Source: an uncultured Treponema sp. (GTDB lineage: Bacteria > Spirochaetota > Spirochaetia > Treponematales > Treponemataceae). From it: DNA of 20,005 bases. The position numbers and the translations under genes were made by a program. The stretch spans positions 1 to 20,005 of the forward strand of contig CAJPOH010000001.1 in the NCBI GenBank assembly GCA_905372205.1, written 5' to 3'. Position 1 is the stretch's first letter, and every line of letters starts with the position of its first letter. Shown here in pieces: positions 7,101 to 14,686 of this stretch. The notes beneath the pieces are model-generated. The model was not told the DNA's origin. It saw nothing but the letters and a program-made list of their open reading frames with translations, and did not search any database.

Positions 7101-7713
7101 GAAGCATAGTGATGATTCAGGCTATGTTACGTTTAATGGTACTTCTATGGCAGCTCCTTTTGTGGCAGGTGCTGTGGCCTACTTAGCAGGACTTAACCCA
7201 GAAATCACGCCTCAACAAATGAAAAGCATCTTAGAAAGGACAGCTGATAAGATTGAAGGTGACGAAGATTTTAATACAAAGCGAGGATATGGAAGAATAA
7301 ATGTCTATAAAGCTGCACAACTTGTAAAAAAAGGTGCAGTGGAAGCTAAGAAAACAAAGTATAGTTCTTTTGCATTAAAAGCGAAAATTGAACCAAAAGC
7401 TGAAGATAAAAATGGAGAACATGATATTAATTTTGGAAACTTTGTTCCATACGTCTTTTTGTATGATGATAGGGGAGTTTGTGTTGCAGGGGGATATTTA
7501 GTGGCTCCTGATCCTGAAGTGCAAAATAAGGAGGATATGAACATAGTTGAGTTTATAGGTCTTGAAAAAGGACGTTACACTCTAAAAGTGCATAGCTATG
7601 TTTATAGTCATTGGCCCAAAGTTTATAGATTGATGGATGAAAAGACTATCAATTTCACTGGTGATAAAGATGTGATGGTGGAGTTTGATAGATATGTGCT
7701 TATAAAAGAATAG
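4174..7713 (+). CDS. S8 (subtilisin-family) serine protease lipoprotein
   Basis: This 1179-residue protein starts at GTG behind a strong AGGAGGT site. Residues 1-20 are a lipoprotein signal (lipobox AFSSC, acylated Cys20), so it should be membrane-anchored outside the cytoplasm. Residues 21-640 match nothing I recognise and are rich in short beta-type segments. Residues about 645-713 (AYVVKADSRFEDAVLSLGAK to ITFPYE) resemble a subtilase propeptide such as that of fervidolysin. The S8 catalytic domain spans about 745-1045: Asp767 in IMDSGVSLTHEDL, His818 in GHGTH, oxyanion Asn927 in AMGNDG, and Ser991 in GTSMAAP; all look intact. A C-terminal module of about 130 residues follows. Treponema denticola dentilisin is also an S8 lipoprotein, but no PrcA/PrcB partner is evident here. 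Substrate unknown. Confidence 0.93.
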   Translation: MKIIKRLFTILFVFVAFSSCKHKADNNPQTHENKIPDRPANVCRVNILSSVNGSYTSDLKLTISDCDTKKKVFNEVCPYGVAFPKLEVGKRYNFAVEGNASYASSYVKNLKIKTLTDDIGIVCLLKAQKTRNKAFLELKEFKFVKEGGAEVAVTDGLKIETPVKGKFSAKVSSSSAAIYSSLAYGFDAKIGLGKTPSSSVKSKQDVLGSPLGYSKFVDDEWVSDFDFLLESGGVWESFTKDEQDLIAVFYDIAGNRLESHNYIVCEPRTANFQKYDGDVYSLTDFYVEAKTYSAYNQIYSVGPSQSEENIKDVHYAPSIFFSVKDKNLDLANIIAVEVFRREVAEGKEREFASIFTSFFKNPSDIRENNSIPLSYLLDRTGTCEVNKEYEYKAKIYIQDGYYFESGVAKCKILPQYKAYLTKPSQHASLVMPSRYAPFSAVLQDFAISVSEPSLWDAKKSDYFTCGLIVNTFRFDEMYRMLFRYHFNYKGTGKEELEFLMNDNKKIMITTLKAKKIVPYYMEVKDFVEWDASNSLVIMKKEMLTTRVFNIAQRWETFKDGEIYYWDVFGVSGKLPDDIRNVKKMPPCFTKEYKNEAGIVSYSNTYGAGLSLTTTSSENGCFDFTVKSENELSNNSILERPSKENIAEGAYVVKADSRFEDAVLSLGAKIVGKMSLNDDLSWYCVSSEKEKDILIPLLKTPGVRSADYQHKITFPYERSEEKDVLNQLSFDKDPVLKGSGYSLEITKALEAYEKIGFGDSPVLVGIMDSGVSLTHEDLKDANGQSIIKDHFVQKIVQQSDGIAFAGWESSTTEADLQGHGTHCVGIMAAPMDNGKGIVGVSGKNTKVVMYRGMFDPVDKNGNFREFCSMDAIRKFTDYVINMRNNDGLRQACVPINLSIGTPQPSPFANEVINYALANGVLPVVAMGNDGLRTPSYPSAYKGVLAVGSSNGSDRVSAYSNTGAWISIVAPGENITSLKHSDDSGYVTFNGTSMAAPFVAGAVAYLAGLNPEITPQQMKSILERTADKIEGDEDFNTKRGYGRINVYKAAQLVKKGAVEAKKTKYSSFALKAKIEPKAEDKNGEHDINFGNFVPYVFLYDDRGVCVAGGYLVAPDPEVQNKEDMNIVEFIGLEKGRYTLKVHSYVYSHWPKVYRLMDEKTINFTGDKDVMVEFDRYVLIKE

Positions 7714-7779
7714 GGTTGTATGCAGAATTTGTATGCAATATCGCATTAACTTTTTACCTTGTTTTAAGGAGGGTAAAGT

Positions 7780-10518
7780 ATGAAAAGGAATTTTTTAACA
7801 GGGGTTTTAATTGCCTCTATTTTTGGACTTTCATTGATGGGATGTCCGCAGAGTCAAGGTGGTGGAAATAATCCAGATAAACCTACTCCACCAACTCCAC
7901 CAGCTCCTGCTGCAAAGGGCTTGATTGCAAAGGTTGCTGTTGAATCTGGGAATGGATATAGGGAAGTTCCATATAGTGGTGCTCAAATTAACACAAAAGG
8001 CAAAGTCACAATGGCAGTTTTTCTAAAAGATGGTCTTGATGGGGACGGTGTTGAGCTTGATGCTAAACTGCAAGGGATAAATGTTGCATTTGGTCAATTT
8101 AATGAACAGGGGAATGGTGGAGTTCGTAGCATTTGCGAAGAAGTGCAAGGCATCACTACTACAGATAAAGAAATGGTTATCACTGTAAGGCAAGGAAGTG
8201 TTAGTGAAACATTCAAATTTATGGTGAAGGAACTTGACGAAACTGTTTTGCCTATAATTACTGTAGAATCTTTAATGATTGGTAAAAGTAACGTTATAGA
8301 TAAGGTGATAGAAGGAATTCAATCATGGAGATTTTCTGGTGAAAGTGGTAAGGTTGAATTTAACATAACTGTAGATAAAGAACTAACACGAGCAATTATG
8401 GTTGTTAATGGAAAAGAAACTATTTTACAACCAACTAAAGAAGATAAAAAAGTTATTAAACATGAGCTTATATTTGAAAAGAATGCCGTAAAAAACATTT
8501 TATTCACTTTCCAAGCAGATTCTTGCAAAGATTTACAACTTAATCCTTTCTCTCTAACATATACAAATAAGGTTAATGCAGTGATATCGGTTGATGCAAC
8601 AGGAAGAGGTCAGGGAAAGGAATTAACTGACGCTGAGGTTATGTCTGGAAATGTGGAATTTAATAAGTGTACAACGACAGAGCCAAAAATTACAGTGAAA
8701 GTTTTCAAAGCTAGAGATTCAAAATTAACCAAGGTTACGGCTAATGATACAAACGTAGAGATAAAAACGGAAAAGCCCGGTGAAAACGAAGAATATATTG
8801 CGACATACACTCTTACTCCTGCACTACAAAAAACAGGAGAGAAGAAAACTGTTAAGTTGCATATTGAAGGCACTAACAAAGATGGTTCTAAGCCTAATGA
8901 TGACATAGACCTCAATGTTACTTTTGTACTTGTCCAGTTCATTGAAGCACAAGTTCAAGTTCAGGCTGAGGGTAAACCTTTTGTAGCCTTGCAAGATGGA
9001 CACAGGCTTTATTCTCCAAATGTAAAACTAAAGTTGATTTCTAAAGATGTTGAACTAAAAGATGTATTAGTTCAAGATTATAAAGATGCTGATGGCAAAA
9101 CTCCTGAATTTACAATTACTGATAGGGAAGCAATAGCTAGCTTAAAACTTAAAGACACAGGGATGGAAAATACAACATTTAAGATCGTTTTAAGTGCTGA
9201 AGGAAGAACAGACACAACAATGATAATTTCTCTTAGATATTCAGCACAAGATGATCCATTAGCCTTTTATTCGCATAGGTTTGAATATGGTGATATTGAG
9301 AAAAAACCAGATGCGGAAGGTGCTGTTGTTATGACTTCAGATGAAGCAAAGCTATATGTGCTTCTCGGTAGAAATGTAAAAGAGCTTACCAGTATCAAGG
9401 TCAATGGTGTTGAAGTGATGAATAAGCCTTTTGCTGATCCTGATAAGATAGTGAAAGAAACAAGGTTTACAAGTGAGCAAGGCATGGGAGGGAAGAATAA
9501 CAATGCTATTTTTGTCTTTGGGGGAGACAAGATGAAACAAGACCATGTTTACACCTTAAATATTTCTATGGCAGGTGTGGATGAAACAGGTCGTACATTA
9601 TCTGAAAATAATCTTCCTACTCTTAAAATTAAGCAACCCAAGTTTGATAAGACTAGTACTGAATGGAGAAGCCCTGAAGGCAGTGATTCTCAAAAGATGG
9701 AATTTATTGAGATAGGTAAAAAATATCACCCAGTTGATACAGCTCAACTATTCTACAATTACTATAGCATACAAAGCTACACTTTTGCTGTTAAAACAAA
9801 AAATCCAAAAGCAAAGGTGAAAGGCATTTGGTATAGGCATGACACAAATGCTACAGAACGTGATAAGATTTTGGCAGATAATCAAGAAGAAAATGGGCAA
9901 TATGCTTCTCATTTCTTACAGTTTACTGAACAACCAACTAATCTTGGAAAAAGTAAGTGGTGTACCACGCTTAATTTTGAAGATCCTGACAAGAAAGATT
10001 ATGGTATTAGTGTGTATCTTTGGGTTATCTCAGAAGACGGAAGTAAATCAACTAAGGGGCAAGCATGTGATAATACTGTTAAAACTCCTTGGGAACAAAA
10101 TTTTAGAAGATTGGACGTTATGTGTAATTATACCAAGCTTGCTAACGAGGTAGGCTGGAATAATGGATGGGATAAGAGTATGCTAGTTGTTGACAAAGCT
10201 GAAATAGATTATAGCAAAATTAAAGAAGATAAATTGTATTTCAGAGCAACAACTTTTGAGTGGCAAACAGGACGGATGGAATATCATTTGTTTAATGATG
10301 ATGCAAAACCACCTATAAGTGAGTTTATTTGTGTAAATGACCCTGATAATTACCGTCATGATAATAGATTTACTGTCGATGTGAGTTCTCTTAAAGATGC
10401 AGCTCTTAACACTGAAATGGAAGTTTCAATACCTCTTTATATGAAGAGTTTGGAACCAGGCAAAGACTTCACAGCAAATGTATTCACCCGTAAATTCAAG
10501 ATTGTAAAGAAGAGTTAA
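7780..10518 (+). CDS. Large lipoprotein of unknown function
   Basis: The product has 912 residues. Residues 1-22 form a lipoprotein signal peptide (MKRNFLTGVLIASIFGLSLM, then Gly-Cys22). A Gly/Asn then Pro-rich linker (about 26-46, TPPTPPAPAA) separates the anchor from the body. The body has alternating hydrophobic strands and several segments of about 90-110 residues with Ig-like flavour (for example around 300-390, with repeated KVTANDTNVEIKTEKPGENE-type text), but I cannot name a domain. The last third is Trp/Tyr-rich (WRSPEG, WYRHD, WGKSM-like regions) and may form a carbohydrate- or protein-binding module. An AAGGAGGG site precedes the ATG. It lies 66 bases after the protease gene. No catalytic motif is visible. 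Confidence 0.85.
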   Translation: MKRNFLTGVLIASIFGLSLMGCPQSQGGGNNPDKPTPPTPPAPAAKGLIAKVAVESGNGYREVPYSGAQINTKGKVTMAVFLKDGLDGDGVELDAKLQGINVAFGQFNEQGNGGVRSICEEVQGITTTDKEMVITVRQGSVSETFKFMVKELDETVLPIITVESLMIGKSNVIDKVIEGIQSWRFSGESGKVEFNITVDKELTRAIMVVNGKETILQPTKEDKKVIKHELIFEKNAVKNILFTFQADSCKDLQLNPFSLTYTNKVNAVISVDATGRGQGKELTDAEVMSGNVEFNKCTTTEPKITVKVFKARDSKLTKVTANDTNVEIKTEKPGENEEYIATYTLTPALQKTGEKKTVKLHIEGTNKDGSKPNDDIDLNVTFVLVQFIEAQVQVQAEGKPFVALQDGHRLYSPNVKLKLISKDVELKDVLVQDYKDADGKTPEFTITDREAIASLKLKDTGMENTTFKIVLSAEGRTDTTMIISLRYSAQDDPLAFYSHRFEYGDIEKKPDAEGAVVMTSDEAKLYVLLGRNVKELTSIKVNGVEVMNKPFADPDKIVKETRFTSEQGMGGKNNNAIFVFGGDKMKQDHVYTLNISMAGVDETGRTLSENNLPTLKIKQPKFDKTSTEWRSPEGSDSQKMEFIEIGKKYHPVDTAQLFYNYYSIQSYTFAVKTKNPKAKVKGIWYRHDTNATERDKILADNQEENGQYASHFLQFTEQPTNLGKSKWCTTLNFEDPDKKDYGISVYLWVISEDGSKSTKGQACDNTVKTPWEQNFRRLDVMCNYTKLANEVGWNNGWDKSMLVVDKAEIDYSKIKEDKLYFRATTFEWQTGRMEYHLFNDDAKPPISEFICVNDPDNYRHDNRFTVDVSSLKDAALNTEMEVSIPLYMKSLEPGKDFTANVFTRKFKIVKKS

Positions 10519-10530
10519 GGTTTTTCAAAG

Positions 10531-10563
10531 TGCGGGTATTTCTCTACGAGATATCCGCATTTT
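10531..10563 (+). terminator. Intergenic hairpin, terminator-like
   Basis: TGCGGGTATTTC (10531-10542) pairs with GAGATATCCGCA (10548-10559) as a 12-bp stem with two G-U wobbles and a 5-base loop, followed by TTTT. It ends only 8 bases before the AGGAGG of the next lipoprotein gene, so it could lower read-through between the 912-residue lipoprotein and the gene that follows. Confidence 0.6.
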
Positions 10564-10582
10564 GAATATTAGGAGGAAAAAC

Positions 10583-12124
10583 ATGGTGAAAAAAATTGTG
10601 TGGCTTTTTGGTCTTCTTCTTTTGTTTTCTTGCAAGCATAATGCAGAAAATGAAGGAAGTCATGTAGAACAAAAAAAAGTTTATATCAGAAGTATTGCTA
10701 TTGCGTCTGAAACTGTTGATGTAGAGAAATGGAAGGTTACTATTCCGTATACATCGAGAGCTTTAGATAAAAGTGATTTTAATGTAATTCTTTCGGATAC
10801 TAAAGCAAGCTTTAGTATTAGTCCTCTTCCATTGAAGATTGAAGGGGGACAGACTGCAAAAGTTGTTGTGAATAGCACTAAGTTATCTCAAGAAATTGAG
10901 ATAAGCATGAGAAATCATAAACACACTGTTAATTTTGTTAATCCACAAGCCGGTTTTTTGCGTATTGTCGATGAAGAAAATAATCAAATTGCCCAAGGTG
11001 CTAAAATCTCAGATGGTACTCTTTTGAGTCTTACTGCTAATCCTTCAAATAATACATCTGTAGTAGACTATTATAAAATTAATGGAAAAAGAACTCTTTG
11101 GGGAAGAAACATAGCTACACTAGAGGTTAAAGAGGATTTAAATATTGAAGTATTCTTTACAGAAAAGCATAAGTTTTCTTTTGTCTCTGTTATCGAAGAT
11201 CATTTGATGATTTCTAAAGATAAATGGCTAGACTATTTTGATTGGGAAGACTATCCTGAGATTCATGTTGAGCCTTTTGCAATGGGTCGTACCGAAGTGG
11301 TATATCCTGTTTGGAAAGAAATTCGGGACTGGGCTAAACTACACGGTTATCACTTTAATAATGATGGGCAAAATGGTGCTTATTTTGTTTCCAATACAGA
11401 TACAAAGCCTTTTCCTGAAGATGATGAGAAATTATATCCTGCTGTCAGTATGAGTCCGTATGATATGTGGGCTTGGTGCAATGCTTTGGTTGACTATATG
11501 AATGAAAAGCACAGTAATGAAGAAGGCTATGTTCCTCTTACTTATGTTTATAAATTCGCTGAAAATGGAATGCCATTTAAAGGTATACATGTAGATTTTC
11601 CAATATTTGGTTTTCCTCCACCACCTGATACGGCTGTGAAGTTTCAAAAAGCACTTGATTTTTCTCATAGCATTGTGATTGATAGGGAAGCAACGGGATA
11701 TCGTCTTCCAACTAGGTTTGAATGGATTGTTGCAGGGCGTGGTGGAAATCCAAATGATGAAGCTTGGAACTTTATGTTTCCTGGAAGCAATAACTTAGAC
11801 GAAGTAACACACTATTATGTTAAAGATTCGGGAAACTCAAGAGCATTGCATCCCATTTGTACTAAAAAACCAAACACTTTGGGGCTTTATGATATTGTGG
11901 GAAATGCAGATGAATGCACAGATACGAAATCTAAGTCAGGCGATATGTGGTTGGAAGTGATTGGCGGTTCGTCATTTGATAAAAAGGATGAATTTGGTAA
12001 GGATGGTTGGTTTCAAGAAGGTGCTCGCGGTATTATACCCCCTTGGGGTGGGAGTGGTACTTTGGGCGGTGGAACACACGGTTTTGCTGCTACTGGTTTT
12101 AGATTGGCTTTTTCTATCAGATAG
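10583..12124 (+). CDS. Lipoprotein with beta-repeat and FGE-like (SUMF1-type) domain
   Basis: From the ATG at 10583, 12 bases after AGGAGG begins (10571), the protein has 513 residues; an in-frame start at 10562 would precede the ribosome-binding site. Signal residues 1-17 end in LLFSC with Lys-His next. Residues 25-110 look like an Ig-type strand domain. Residues about 113-195 resemble InlB-type B-repeats (GFLRIVDEENNQIAQGAKIS then YYKINGK). Residues about 205-513 are a formylglycine-generating-enzyme-like domain: MGRTEV, YPAVSMSPYDMWAWCNALVD, GYRLPTRFEWIVAGRGG, LGLYDIVGNADECTD, GGSSF and GFRLAFS. The paired cysteines of true FGE are not present after GGSSF, so sulfatase activation is unlikely. 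A binding role for the C-type-lectin-type fold is inferred. Confidence 0.85.
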   Translation: MVKKIVWLFGLLLLFSCKHNAENEGSHVEQKKVYIRSIAIASETVDVEKWKVTIPYTSRALDKSDFNVILSDTKASFSISPLPLKIEGGQTAKVVVNSTKLSQEIEISMRNHKHTVNFVNPQAGFLRIVDEENNQIAQGAKISDGTLLSLTANPSNNTSVVDYYKINGKRTLWGRNIATLEVKEDLNIEVFFTEKHKFSFVSVIEDHLMISKDKWLDYFDWEDYPEIHVEPFAMGRTEVVYPVWKEIRDWAKLHGYHFNNDGQNGAYFVSNTDTKPFPEDDEKLYPAVSMSPYDMWAWCNALVDYMNEKHSNEEGYVPLTYVYKFAENGMPFKGIHVDFPIFGFPPPPDTAVKFQKALDFSHSIVIDREATGYRLPTRFEWIVAGRGGNPNDEAWNFMFPGSNNLDEVTHYYVKDSGNSRALHPICTKKPNTLGLYDIVGNADECTDTKSKSGDMWLEVIGGSSFDKKDEFGKDGWFQEGARGIIPPWGGSGTLGGGTHGFAATGFRLAFSIR

Positions 12125-12132
12125 ATTTATGG

Positions 12133-12167
12133 GCGTTTTTGTATTAAATGCAAAGACGCTTTTTTTA
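12133..12167 (+). terminator. Intrinsic terminator between the two FGE-like genes
   Basis: GCGTTTTTG (12133-12141) pairs with CAAAGACGC (12151-12159) with one U-G wobble, followed by eight T residues (12160-12167). It ends one base before the AAGGAG of the next gene at 12169-12174, so terminator and ribosome-binding site nearly touch. Confidence 0.75.
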
Positions 12168-12182
12168 TAAGGAGTGTAGTTG

Positions 12183-14570
12183 ATGAATAAGATATTAAAA
12201 ATTAGTTCTATAATTTTAATCCTTGCTCTTTTTGCTTTTTCGTGTAAACATGATCAGGGAGGACAAAACGATGGTGCAAAATCACTGGTGCTTTCTAGCT
12301 TTAAAATTGGTGATAGCGTATACGACAAAGAAAATAATAGAATATCCGTAACAAAGCAGACAGTAACTTTTGAAGACATTGATAATATTGTTTTCACTGA
12401 TGAAGGAGGAACTACTGTTCAAGGTGTTAATTGGAAAATGGAGCCTGATAGGTTTCGTATTGGAAAAACAAATGAGGCAAAGTTTCAGATTGTAGTCTCA
12501 ACTCCACCTTCAGGCTACAAGCCCTACAAAAGTGGTGAGATAACAGCAATTAGAGAATTGATTCCCCCCAGAGTAACGGAAATAATGTGTCATGGGGTGA
12601 GGGCAGATTTGAGTAAAACACCTTACACTGTGCGTATTCCTCGACCTACTGTTACAAAACCTATGACAACGCCTCAAGGAGAACACTATGGGGATATCAG
12701 CATTCAATTTGATAAGGATGTGCCTGAAATGGCGGTCTCTTGGGAAGGTTTGCCTGGTGTTGATGGTAAGCCTGCGTTAAAACCTGAGGATGTAGCACAT
12801 GTAACTATTAAAGTGCCAGAAAAAGCTGGCTTGTACAAGGCTGGTGAATATAAGCTTGACATCACTTTTGAAACTCCTAGTCTTCATATAGACAGTGTTT
12901 CAATTATTGACCAAGATGGAGATACTGATCTTAAAAAGTTAAGAGTGAATGTTAAAAACTCAAAGACTGAAATTAAGGCTAGTGATGTGACAATAACTTT
13001 TAGGGGAGAGTATATTGAAGGAGCAGAACTTTCTGCCATACAACCTACCTATGAGGGCTTACCTCTTACTAATCTTGAAGTTTCAACACCTAAAAGCTTT
13101 AAGGTGAAGGTTGCTGCAAAACAAAAAGCTTACAGAGACTTTGAGGCAACTATTACTGTCGTTAGAGCAAATGTGCCTTTAGTTCTTGAAAAGATTTCTG
13201 TTTTTGGTGAAGACAAAGATATAAACTCTCCTTTTACGCATACTGTTGACACTATGACTACTTTTGTGAAAAAAGGAGATATCAAAGCAACGTTTAAGAA
13301 GCCAGATAATACTAAGCTTACTGTTGATTGCTTATTGAAAGGTTCTGAAGAAGATAAGGTATATTTGAAGGCAGGCGTTAAAAATATAATCACTTTTTAT
13401 GTGCCTCAAGATGATGCTTATGCAGAATATAGGAATCAAGTAGAAATTATGCATGATGCAGAGTGGGAAAAGATGATTGAACTTCCTATGCAGGCAGGAG
13501 GTGTTACATTTAAGAGTGGACTCAAAGATGAAAATGACAAGACTATTAATAGGAAGTTTGAAGTGGGTCAGTTCCCTGTAACATATAAGCTTTTTAATGA
13601 TGTGTGTGATTGGGCTCTTACAGGTGCGGGGAAAAATAAAGGTTATACAAATATAGATAAGCTTAAGGCAAGTGGACAAAATGGTTCGATAAGAAAGCCT
13701 AAAGAAGAATTTGGCTCAGGACATCCAGATGGTAGTGGAATGATGCCCGTTTCTTCTATTACTCCTCATGGTGCACTTGTTTGGTGCAACATGTATAGCG
13801 AGATGAAAGGTTTTGCACCAGCTTATTATAAGCCTGAAAAAGGAAAGATTGATGTGGATTGGCATTATCCAACTACTGGAGCAGACTATAACTTATATAC
13901 TACTTTTACACCAACTATCACTGTTAATGCAACACTTTCAAAAGATGATATAAATGCTCTTGCTTTGCGTGACGCAATTGAAAACCATGATTACCATTCA
14001 TATACTAATGCTCAATGGGAAAAAATAAGAGATATGTACATCAAAGTTGCTGTTCTCACAGCAAAACAAGCAAAGTTTGGTGATGAAACAAAGTCTGGTT
14101 ATAGACTTATTGACACAGAAGAATGGGAGTTCGCCTCAAGACTTAGAAAAACAATGAGTAAACATTGCACTTCAAGCACTCTAGTGCATGGTGGAATCAC
14201 TTATTATTTTGGTAATAAAGATACTGCTGCAGGCTCTAATGGTTATGGAACTGAAGGAAGTGAAATTGAAAAAGTGGCTTGGATTTTGGCTAACTCTGTA
14301 ATAGATGGAGAATTACAGACTCACCCTATAGGAGAAAAGATTCCTACAGATTTAGGATTTTATGATCTTGCAGGTAACGTTGCCTCTTGGACAAACACAT
14401 GGAGTAAGCAAAATGGAAGCTCTAATGAGGCAAAGGTAGATTATACTGTATATGCTGTTGGTGGAGCTTTTTGTGATGAAGCACATAGATGTGTGGTAAG
14501 CTCCAATAATCCTGCATTTTGTGGTAGATATGACCAATATGGAATAAGGCTTAGCCGAACACTCGAATAA
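12183..14570 (+). CDS. Lipoprotein with tandem Ig-like segments and FGE-like domain
   Basis: The ATG at 12183, 8 bases after AAGGAG, gives 795 residues; a TTG one codon earlier is less likely. Signal residues 1-21 end AFSC, then Lys-His-Asp. Residues 30-430 contain about four strand-rich segments of about 100 residues with recurring phrases (VSIIDQDGDTDLKKLRV and ISVFGEDKDINSPFTHTV both open a segment), suggesting Ig-like repeats. Residues about 430-795 are a formylglycine-generating-enzyme-like domain: FEVGQFPVTYKLFNDVCDWA, PVSSITPHGALVWCNMYSEM, GYRLIDTEEWEFASR, LGFYDLAGNVASWTNTW, VGGAFCDEAHRCVVSS and YGIRLSRT. The Cys pair after GGAF is spaced CxxxxxC and does not match the CxxxxC of genuine FGE. 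It is paired with the preceding gene, likely a distant paralogue with a longer N-terminal stalk. Confidence 0.87.
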   Translation: MNKILKISSIILILALFAFSCKHDQGGQNDGAKSLVLSSFKIGDSVYDKENNRISVTKQTVTFEDIDNIVFTDEGGTTVQGVNWKMEPDRFRIGKTNEAKFQIVVSTPPSGYKPYKSGEITAIRELIPPRVTEIMCHGVRADLSKTPYTVRIPRPTVTKPMTTPQGEHYGDISIQFDKDVPEMAVSWEGLPGVDGKPALKPEDVAHVTIKVPEKAGLYKAGEYKLDITFETPSLHIDSVSIIDQDGDTDLKKLRVNVKNSKTEIKASDVTITFRGEYIEGAELSAIQPTYEGLPLTNLEVSTPKSFKVKVAAKQKAYRDFEATITVVRANVPLVLEKISVFGEDKDINSPFTHTVDTMTTFVKKGDIKATFKKPDNTKLTVDCLLKGSEEDKVYLKAGVKNIITFYVPQDDAYAEYRNQVEIMHDAEWEKMIELPMQAGGVTFKSGLKDENDKTINRKFEVGQFPVTYKLFNDVCDWALTGAGKNKGYTNIDKLKASGQNGSIRKPKEEFGSGHPDGSGMMPVSSITPHGALVWCNMYSEMKGFAPAYYKPEKGKIDVDWHYPTTGADYNLYTTFTPTITVNATLSKDDINALALRDAIENHDYHSYTNAQWEKIRDMYIKVAVLTAKQAKFGDETKSGYRLIDTEEWEFASRLRKTMSKHCTSSTLVHGGITYYFGNKDTAAGSNGYGTEGSEIEKVAWILANSVIDGELQTHPIGEKIPTDLGFYDLAGNVASWTNTWSKQNGSSNEAKVDYTVYAVGGAFCDEAHRCVVSSNNPAFCGRYDQYGIRLSRTLE

Positions 14571-14578
14571 GTTTTTTG

Positions 14579-14610
14579 AGGTCTTGTAGGGGGTCTACAA
14601 GACCTTTTTT
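14579..14610 (+). terminator. Strong intrinsic terminator of the lipoprotein block
   Basis: AGGTCTTGTAG (14579-14589) and CTACAAGACCT (14595-14605) form a perfect 11-bp stem with a 5-base loop, running into a T-tract (14605-14610). It lies 8 bases after the stop of the last lipoprotein gene. This is the clearest terminator in the window. Confidence 0.92.
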
Positions 14611-14686
14611 GTTTTCTATCTGATAAAGGGACGCTTTTATTAAAAGCCATCTAAACTAAGAGTTTAAGGAGGTGCTTATTAATTGT

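Noticed and set aside
9839..10153. 104-residue + strand open frame
   Set aside because: It lies out of frame within the 912-residue lipoprotein gene, which has the signal peptide and ribosome-binding site.
13332..13679. 115-residue minus-strand open frame
   Set aside because: It is antisense to the second FGE-like lipoprotein gene and has no recognisable domain.
10583..14570. Variable regions of a diversity-generating retroelement
   Set aside because: The 3' ends of the two FGE-like genes do not resemble each other as copies of one template repeat would, and no reverse transcriptase or template repeat is in the window.
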